A stretch of DNA of 11,417 nt from UBA10427 sp003500135 (GTDB lineage Bacteria > Bacteroidota > Bacteroidia > Cytophagales > Cyclobacteriaceae), in the NCBI GenBank assembly GCA_963966275.1, contig CAWZYQ010000130.1, forward strand, positions 1 to 11,417. Direction: 5' to 3'. Below, one piece after another: positions 6,773-11,417 of the stretch; the stretch's first letter is position 1, and the number at the start of each line of letters is the position of its first letter. Under the pieces are notes generated by a model, which worked only from the letters and a program-made list of their open reading frames with translations, made no database searches and was not told the origin of the DNA. A program made the position numbers and the translations under genes.

Positions 6773-7936
6773 TTAATATCTAAAGTTTTCTAATCGATCC
6801 AGTGCAATGGCCAATGTTTCTTCTGGCACACAAAGTGAGATACGAATGTACCGCCTTCCCTTTTCGCCAAATATAAATCCCGGAGCCAGGAAGATCTGAT
6901 AGTCGTGAAGCAGTTTTTCTACCATTGCCTCGGCGTCAGGCCCATGTTCCGGCAATCTGGCCCAAACGAACATGCCCGTTTGTACATCAGAATAGGTGCA
7001 TTGCAGGTAGTCCAGAATCTGACATACTACTTTTTTTCTGTCCCGGTAGAGATCATTTCTTTCTATATGCCATTGGGCAGGGTTTTTCAATGCCACTACC
7101 GCAGCAAGTTGCATGGGTTTAAATGTACCCGAATCCACGTTGCTTTTGATTTTCAGCGCCGCGTCAATGTAGGGCTTACTTCCTGCCAGCCAGCCTATTC
7201 GCCAGCCAGCCATGTTGTGCGATTTACTAAGTGAGTTGAGCTCTACAGCTACTTCCTTAGCCCCCGGGATAGCCAGCAGGCTAAGAGGGTCACCGTCGTT
7301 CAGGATCAGGCTGTAAGGGTTGTCGTGACACAGCAAAATTTTATGTCTTCGGGCAAAACCGACCAACTTCTCAAACAGTGCCCGGTTGGGAGGGGCGCCG
7401 GTTGGCATATGCGGATAATTGACCCACATGATCTTTACCCCGCTTAGGTTAAGCTTATCCATTGCTTCAAAATCGGGCGTCCATTGGTCGTGGATCAGTG
7501 GGTAGGTCAGCGCTTCGGCGCCGACCATTTCAGAAACGGCGCGATAGGCCGGGTAGCCCAGTTCAGGCACAAGCACTTTGTCACCGGGATTGAGGAAAGC
7601 CAGTGAAATATGCGTAATGCCTTCCTTGGAACCGATCATCGGCAATATTTCTTCTTCTGAATCAAGTGTTACATGGTAAACCTCCTGCATCCAATCCGAA
7701 AGCCCTTTCCTCAGCTCAGGAATGCCCCGATAAGGTTGATAGCCATGGACATCTTTTTCATGGGCAGCTTCTGAAAGTGCCTCGATGGTTTCAACAGAAG
7801 GCATCCTATCAGGGTTGCCAATGGCAATATTGATAATGTCTTTACCTGCGGCCATAAGCTGCCTTACTTCCTGCAGCTTGGTAGAAAAGTAGTATTCTTT
7901 GGTAGTGTGTAGCCGATCCGCTGTATTGATGATCAT
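6773..7936 (-). CDS. Class I/II PLP-dependent aminotransferase, probably for aromatic amino acids
   Basis: A 387-residue fold-type I aminotransferase. Visible PLP features are GSKEGI (102-107, phosphate loop), Tyr128 in PELGYPAY (stacking on the ring), Asp205 in CHDNPYS (pyridine nitrogen), the Schiff-base lysine K238 in SLSKSHNMAGWRIG, and Arg365 in YIRISL (substrate carboxylate). The usual NPNNPTG motif reads NYPHMPTG (173-180), so the Asn that normally contacts the cofactor O3' is Met177. The sequence is closest in feel to the LL-diaminopimelate/aspartate aminotransferase branch. Its 6-bp spacing to tyrA and lead position in the unit favour transamination of 4-hydroxyphenylpyruvate and/or phenylpyruvate, but substrate is not readable from the sequence. 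No signal peptide. A promoter with a perfect -7 match lies 54 bp upstream of the ATG. Confidence 0.92.
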   Translation of the reverse strand: MIINTADRLHTTKEYYFSTKLQEVRQLMAAGKDIINIAIGNPDRMPSVETIEALSEAAHEKDVHGYQPYRGIPELRKGLSDWMQEVYHVTLDSEEEILPMIGSKEGITHISLAFLNPGDKVLVPELGYPAYRAVSEMVGAEALTYPLIHDQWTPDFEAMDKLNLSGVKIMWVNYPHMPTGAPPNRALFEKLVGFARRHKILLCHDNPYSLILNDGDPLSLLAIPGAKEVAVELNSLSKSHNMAGWRIGWLAGSKPYIDAALKIKSNVDSGTFKPMQLAAVVALKNPAQWHIERNDLYRDRKKVVCQILDYLQCTYSDVQTGMFVWARLPEHGPDAEAMVEKLLHDYQIFLAPGFIFGEKGRRYIRISLCVPEETLAIALDRLENFRY

Positions 7937-7989
7937 AATTTACAAAGTATCAAAAAATCAGAATTATAGCCCTGCTTTAAGCAATGGCG

Positions 7990-8018
7990 CAAAGTTATCA
8001 TTTCAATTTTCATAAAAA
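7990..8018 (-). promoter_or_regulatory. Bacteroidota-type promoter for the aminotransferase-tyrA-DUF4301 unit
   Basis: On the minus strand TAACTTTG (plus 7997-7990) matches the Bacteroidota -7 consensus TAnnTTTG exactly. A T-run (8018-8015) stands at the -33 position with a 17-base spacer, in place of the consensus TTTG. Transcription would start near 7983, leaving a leader of about 46 bases. The -33 T-run is also the U-tract of the upstream gene's terminator. Confidence 0.6.
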
Positions 8019-8045
8019 AACACCGGAATCATTTTGATTTGGGTG
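8014..8045 (-). terminator. Probable intrinsic terminator of the U32-family gene
   Basis: Minus strand, starting 11 bases past the stop: CACC pairs with GGTG at the ends, then a two-by-two mismatch, then AATCA/TGATT around an AAA loop (plus 8021-8045), followed by seven T (plus 8020-8014). The stem is moderate, with a mismatch, but position and T-run are right. Confidence 0.55.
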
Positions 8046-8056
8046 ACAATACGAAA

Positions 8057-9328
8057 TCAATTGACTTTTGCCTTTCGGCTGACGAGCTTGTAAAGCTTAT
8101 CTGAACGGCGAACTTTTTCCGGAACGGGAATAGAGCAGATCATACCTTTTTGTACCCCTTCAACGGGTTTCAGTTCGTAACGTATTTCTGGAATATTGCC
8201 TTCCAGGACCCCCGTGGTTGGGCCGATGATCAGGAAAGGGTCGCCTACATGAATCTCCTGGCTTTCAATCAGGAACTCGCCCACGCCCGGCTTGCCAAAG
8301 TAGTTAGTCACTTTGCCAACGTATACTTTCTTTTGGGTAGCGGAAGATCCGTATTTCTCACTCCATTCCCCCAATTTTTGCCCCAGGTAATAGCCGTCCC
8401 AAAAGCCGCGATTGAACACGCCGTTGAGCCTTTCTTCCCAGGATAGTATTTTTTCCTGGTCAAAAGTACCCTCGCTGATCGCTTCTATTGCCTCATGATA
8501 GGTTTGTGTGATCGTTTTAACATCTTCAGGTGACCGTCCGCGACCTTCGAGCTTCAGTACCTTAACACCGGTATCCAGCAGGTCATCTAAAAACCGGATA
8601 GTCGACAGGTCTTTGGGCGACATGATATATTCATTGTCGATCCCGAGTTGCCTGCCGCTTTCTTTTTCAGTTACCGTATAGGCTTTGCGACATTCCTGGC
8701 GGCACTTGCCCCGGTTCGCTGAGGCTTCGTGGTGGTGCAGGCTCAGGTAACACTTACCAGAAACGGCCATGCACAAAGCACCGTGCGCAAATACTTCAAT
8801 GCGTACCGGTTTGCCTGAAGGGCCGGTGATCTTTTCTTTGTGAATGGCATCGCAAATGGTCTTCATCTGATCCAGGTTAAGCTCGCGGGCCAGTACCATC
8901 ACATCGGCGTATTGCGCATAAAAGCGCACACTTTCAATGTTGCTGATGTTGCATTGTGTGGAGATGTGAATGGGCAGATCGATGGATTGGGCATATTGGA
9001 TGGCGGCATGGTCGGAAGCTATCACAGCATCAATTCCTGCCGACTTTGCAGCTTGTAACAGGGCCTTCATGTCTTCCAGGTCCTGGTCATACAGCACCGT
9101 GTTGACCGTCAGGTAGCTTTTTATCCCATTTTCACGGCATATTGCCGCAATTTCCGGCAGGTCTTCGGATGTAAAATTTTTGGATGAGCCATAGCGCATA
9201 TTGAGTTTACCCACACCGAAATAAACGGCATCGGCGCCGCCCTGAATCGCGGCCATTAGCGCCTCGAAAGAACCGGCAGGAGCCATGAGTTCAATATCCT
9301 GTCTTTTCAACTGCATGTTATCCATCAT
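8057..9328 (-). CDS. U32-family protein, probable tRNA hydroxylation protein (TrhP/YrrO type)
   Basis: A 423-residue protein of the family historically called peptidase U32. The start LMAPAGSFEALMAAIQGGADAVYFG is the TIM-barrel opening typical of the family. The signature EVFAHGALCMAVSGKC lies at 178-193, then RGKCRQEC (206-213). Cysteines 186, 193, 209 and 213 form the set that binds a 4Fe-4S cluster in characterised members such as UbiU/UbiV. KLEGRGRSPEDV (259-270) is the second family block, and an OB-like C-terminal domain follows from about 333 (YVGKVTNYF). In E. coli the relatives TrhP and RlhA hydroxylate tRNA U34 and 23S rRNA C2501. RlhA is far longer, while Bacillus YrrO is near this size, so TrhP-like is my preferred reading. 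No signal peptide, which argues against a secreted collagenase. ATG codons at residues 1, 2 and 5 are all possible starts; a -7 element 8 bases upstream of the first one makes a later start worth considering. It lies upstream of the tyrA unit on the same strand, separated by 120 bp with a terminator and a promoter. Confidence 0.9.
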   Translation of the reverse strand: MMDNMQLKRQDIELMAPAGSFEALMAAIQGGADAVYFGVGKLNMRYGSSKNFTSEDLPEIAAICRENGIKSYLTVNTVLYDQDLEDMKALLQAAKSAGIDAVIASDHAAIQYAQSIDLPIHISTQCNISNIESVRFYAQYADVMVLARELNLDQMKTICDAIHKEKITGPSGKPVRIEVFAHGALCMAVSGKCYLSLHHHEASANRGKCRQECRKAYTVTEKESGRQLGIDNEYIMSPKDLSTIRFLDDLLDTGVKVLKLEGRGRSPEDVKTITQTYHEAIEAISEGTFDQEKILSWEERLNGVFNRGFWDGYYLGQKLGEWSEKYGSSATQKKVYVGKVTNYFGKPGVGEFLIESQEIHVGDPFLIIGPTTGVLEGNIPEIRYELKPVEGVQKGMICSIPVPEKVRRSDKLYKLVSRKAKVN

Positions 9329-9336
9329 TAAACATG

Positions 9337-9344
9337 CAAATTTA
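9337..9344 (-). promoter_or_regulatory. -7 element just upstream of the U32-family gene
   Basis: Minus strand TAAATTTG matches the Bacteroidota -7 consensus TAnnTTTG exactly. It ends only 8 bases before the first ATG (9328-9326), so transcription would begin within two or three bases of that codon. No good TTTG is seen at -33. Either the mRNA is nearly leaderless, or translation begins at the second or fifth codon. Confidence 0.45.
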
Positions 9345-9388
9345 CGGCTTACTGTTATGTCAGTGCATGATCTATGTCATATTCAACT

Positions 9389-10546
9389 TCAGGCTAATAC
9401 GTCTTTCAATGCACTGGCAAACAGCTCCATATCCTCTATGGCGCCCATACTAATCCGTCCGTAGCGCCGGTCTTTGAACTGCCAGGCCCTCATGCCGATG
9501 CCCTGCTGCCGCATTGATTTAAGGAACTGGTCACCCGTGAGGGGGATCCCGAAAGAGATGAAACTGGTATGGCTTTTTTCGTAGGGTAGATTTAATTCAT
9601 CAAATATGCGGTAGGAATAGTCTTTTGTTTCATTATTCTTGTCACGGCAATACTGCATAAAGTCCAGGTCTTGCAGTGCTGCAATGGCCGCCTGCAGTGC
9701 CGGTCCGTTGATAGTGAGTGCATATGGTCTGATCTTTTCGAGCTCGGCCACAATGCCGGGATGGCCTATGGCATATCCGATGCGTAGTCCGGCAAAGCCG
9801 TGGATCTTCGACATGGTGCGTAAAAGTATGACTTTATGATTCTCCCGGACCATGGGTATAAGGGTATTCGCATCAGGATCATCGAGAAAGTCATTGTATG
9901 CCTCGTCAACCACAAGTAGCGTGCGCGATTCGTTGCGCTGGCAAAATGCCTTTAACTCTTCGGGGTCCAATAGGGTGCCGGTGGGGTTGTTGGGGTTACA
10001 GATATAAGTGATATCAGCCCCGCTCACTTTCTTTTCCATTGCCGGCAGGTCGTGATGCCAGGTGTCGGTCAGGGGCACCTTTTCCCAATCGCATTCGAAT
10101 GCCAGGGCCATGTTCATCATCGGGTCGAAAGTAGGAAAAGCAGATAGGATACTCCGCTGTTTTTGTCCGGCATATATAGCCAGTATGTTGAGGATCTCAG
10201 AGGAACCTGCTGAGATAAAGATGTTTTCAGGTTTTACATTATGGTAATTGGCGATGGCATTGCGAAGTGTGGCAAAATGCGAAAAGGCATAACGGTTGGC
10301 TTCGGGCAATTGTGCCTGGAATACCTTTTGAGCTTTCGGAGAAATACCATATGGATTTTCATTGTTCCACAACCGGGCTTTTAATGGCGGGTCTTCTTCC
10401 AGCTCGGGGTTGAATAACCACATGCCGGTGTGGGTATTATAGTAAGGTTTGGCGAAAAGTTGGGAAAGGGGTGTGGTTGAAAGGGCTGCTATTGCTGCCA
10501 TTCCCAATCCGGCCTGCTGAAGCCATTGTCGACGGTTGATTTGCAT
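9389..10546 (-). CDS. Histidinol-phosphate-aminotransferase-like PLP enzyme with a Tat signal peptide
   Basis: A 385-residue protein that starts with a twin-arginine signal: NRRQWLQQ (4-11, Arg5-Arg6), a hydrophobic stretch LGMAAIAALS (14-23) and a probable cleavage near FAKP (31-34). The rest is a complete fold-type I aminotransferase of HisC type: NNENPYG (61-67), GSSE (114-117), CNPNNPTG (183-190), VDEAY (213-217), Schiff-base lysine K247 in RTMSKIHGFAGLRIGY, and GRISMG (363-368) near the end. All PLP-binding residues are present, so it should be active. PLP enzymes fold with cofactor in the cytoplasm, which suits export by Tat. Substrate is unknown; the homology is to histidinol-phosphate aminotransferases but an exported enzyme is unlikely to serve histidine synthesis. 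No his genes are nearby. It ends 60 bp upstream of the U32 gene on the same strand and is divergent from the small membrane protein gene across 60 bp. Confidence 0.9.
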   Translation of the reverse strand: MQINRRQWLQQAGLGMAAIAALSTTPLSQLFAKPYYNTHTGMWLFNPELEEDPPLKARLWNNENPYGISPKAQKVFQAQLPEANRYAFSHFATLRNAIANYHNVKPENIFISAGSSEILNILAIYAGQKQRSILSAFPTFDPMMNMALAFECDWEKVPLTDTWHHDLPAMEKKVSGADITYICNPNNPTGTLLDPEELKAFCQRNESRTLLVVDEAYNDFLDDPDANTLIPMVRENHKVILLRTMSKIHGFAGLRIGYAIGHPGIVAELEKIRPYALTINGPALQAAIAALQDLDFMQYCRDKNNETKDYSYRIFDELNLPYEKSHTSFISFGIPLTGDQFLKSMRQQGIGMRAWQFKDRRYGRISMGAIEDMELFASALKDVLA

Positions 10547-10606
10547 TTTACAGAATTTTAAAAGGTAAAATACAAAAAATGCGGGGAACTAAATTAACTT
10601 GGTACA

Positions 10607-11023
10607 ATGTATTTCTTTGTTGTCATTTTAATAGCCGTACTGCCTGTTGCACTTGTACTGGCATCTGTATATACCTTGGTAAAAATTGGTTGGAAGTTTT
10701 GGCCGCTGAGGGTGACAAAAGCCCGGATAACCCGTTGGCATAAGGCGGAAAGTGATTCCGGTGAAATAGGCGCCTTGCCTGAGGTGGAATATCAGGATGA
10801 AGAAGACGGATTGCAAAAGAAAGTCATGGAAAGGGCTTGGGTATATGTTTTCTTCCCCAAAAAGAAAGCCTTCAAAGCCACTATACTGCTCAGAAAAAAT
10901 GGTGAAGCAGAATTATTGATTTCCGTATTGATGCACGCATTGGTTTTGTTGGGGCTGGTAATTATCGGTGTTGTGAGTGCGATATTGGTGTACCGGCATT
11001 TGTTGGATGCAAAGATTTTTTAA
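10607..11023 (+). CDS. Small two-helix membrane protein, DUF3592-like
   Basis: A 138-residue protein with a hydrophobic helix at about 3-24 and another at about 103-128. Between them lies a polar domain rich in beta-forming residues (ARITRWHKAESDSGEIGALPEVEYQDEEDGLQ, given here as 39-51 and 52-70; strand WVYVFFP at 78-84; ATILLRKNGEAELL at 91-104). Two helices around a small domain with a P-x-V-x-Y-x-D/E strand and a turn before a second strand resemble DUF3592 proteins, whose function is unknown. I do not recognise it more closely. It is divergent from the Tat aminotransferase gene. The ATG at 10607 is followed at once by the first helix; no Shine-Dalgarno sequence is seen. A TAACTTGG (10595-10602) resembles a -7 element but is too near the ATG to be trusted. 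Confidence 0.75.
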   Translation: MYFFVVILIAVLPVALVLASVYTLVKIGWKFWPLRVTKARITRWHKAESDSGEIGALPEVEYQDEEDGLQKKVMERAWVYVFFPKKKAFKATILLRKNGEAELLISVLMHALVLLGLVIIGVVSAILVYRHLLDAKIF

Positions 11024-11061
11024 AATCATCTGATCTGTTATCTCCCGGAGGAAACCCATCT

Positions 11062-11098
11062 CTGGTTGTAGGATAAGCGGTAGCGGTCCTACGACCAG
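11062..11098. repeat. Strong hairpin, 12-bp stem with 13-base loop
   Basis: CTGGTTGTAGGA (11062-11073) pairs with TCCTACGACCAG (11087-11098) with one T/G wobble. The loop is TAAGCGGTAGCGG. No T-run follows on the plus strand and no A-run precedes it, so it is not an intrinsic terminator in either direction. It starts 38 bases after the stop of the small membrane protein gene. A REP-like repeat or a structured 3' untranslated region is possible. Confidence 0.55.
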
Positions 11099-11108
11099 GC
11101 ATTAATTA

Positions 11109-11217
11109 GGGCGTCCGCCCGTTGCAGATGTTTGGGGATGCAGTTGACTTTTCTGATGAATATATTTTGCTGCTTATAAATCACTTAACTTTCTAAACCG
11201 ACACCGAGCGGACGCTC
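11109..11217. repeat. Two short hairpins with complementary loops
   Basis: GGGC-GTCC-GCCC (11109-11120) and GAGC-GGAC-GCTC (11206-11217) are each four-base-pair hairpins with a four-base loop. The loops GTCC and GGAC are reverse complements, and GCGTCCGC/GCGGACGC forms an eight-base inverted repeat across about 90 bases. The short stems make chance a real alternative. Confidence 0.35.
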
Positions 11218-11417
11218 TCCTCCAATAGGGGTTACATTCATGAAAGGAGCTTGGAAGACTTTACCTTTTATTCTTTTTTCTACTGCTAGTTTTAGAGGAG
11301 CGCGACTGATTTTGATATAACGACATTTTTTGAGTAAGATTTTTTTAATTACCTGATCCGTCTCCCGTATAAAACTCAGATCATTACATTTTAAGGTGAA
11401 CCTCAAGGCTTGGTTTA
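11185..11417 (-). CDS. Possible partial reading frame at the window edge, unknown product
   Basis: The minus frame ending at TAA (11187-11185) is open to the right edge of the window, giving about 76 residues with a lysine/arginine-rich middle (IKKILLKKCRYIKISRAPLKLAVEKRIKGK) and the end PFMNVTPIGGERPLGVGLES; the first part is quoted as residues of the central region and no family is recognised. If it is a gene, its start is outside the window; a TTG at 11406-11404 is the only internal candidate near the edge. The 11206-11217 hairpin lies inside its last codons. It may be the tail of a real gene, a decayed gene or a chance frame. Confidence 0.3.
   Translation of the reverse strand, partial: NQALRFTLKCNDLSFIRETDQVIKKILLKKCRYIKISRAPLKLAVEKRIKGKVFQAPFMNVTPIGGERPLGVGLES

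Noticed and set aside
6276..6776. A 166-codon plus-strand frame opposite tyrA
   Set aside because: It is the antisense shadow of a well-supported tyrA gene, with serine/alanine-rich composition expected from that.
10589..10602. Overlapping divergent -7 candidates (TAATTTAG on minus, TAACTTGG on plus) between the Tat aminotransferase and the small membrane gene
   Set aside because: Each has one mismatch, neither has a -33 partner, and the plus one would give an mRNA with no leader.
11062..11217. Integron attC-like site
   Set aside because: The hairpins lack the GTTRRRY and RYYYAAC core sites.

Overview
The window looks like a chromosomal segment from a Bacteroidota bacterium, most probably a Cytophagales-type marine or soil lineage. 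Support comes from a TonB C-terminal domain, a DUF4301 protein (a family I know mainly from Bacteroidota), TAnnTTTG-type -7 promoter elements, A/T-rich start regions without Shine-Dalgarno sequences, and a GAF/coiled-coil/PAS sensor in Cytophagales style. The genus is not determinable from the sequence alone.

Layout. Positions 2-145 (+) hold the last 47 codons of a TonB-domain protein, followed by a clear intrinsic terminator. Positions 290-2395 (+) encode a two-helix membrane sensor with GAF and PAS domains but no kinase or other output domain. Positions 2431-4299 (-) are not empty. Translation in all three minus frames recovers, in order, a signal peptide, the sugar-binding, immunoglobulin-like and barrel segments of a family 2 glycoside hydrolase, with many stops and frameshifts. 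The dead gene is further interrupted by a 161-bp MITE-like palindromic element (3008-3168).

Upstream of the pseudogene on the minus strand lies a probable transcription unit: aminotransferase (7936-6773), prephenate dehydrogenase TyrA (6766-5912), the DUF4301 protein (5864-4317), then the GH2 remnant 17 bp further on. The first two genes fit tyrosine/phenylalanine synthesis. The unit starts from a good Bacteroidota-type promoter (7990-8018) that overlaps the terminator of the preceding gene. That gene is a U32-family protein (9328-8057) with four clustered cysteines, probably an RNA hydroxylase of the TrhP type. E. coli homologues are known to need prephenate, so its position beside a prephenate-consuming enzyme is notable.

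Further right are a HisC-like aminotransferase with a twin-arginine signal (10546-9389), a divergent two-helix small membrane protein (10607-11023), and a terminal region with several hairpins and a possible partial reading frame running off the window. The main points for a second look are the MITE-like element, the U32/TyrA neighbourhood, the Tat-exported PLP enzyme, the Met-for-Asn change in the first aminotransferase, and the nucleotidyltransferase-like motifs of the DUF4301 protein.
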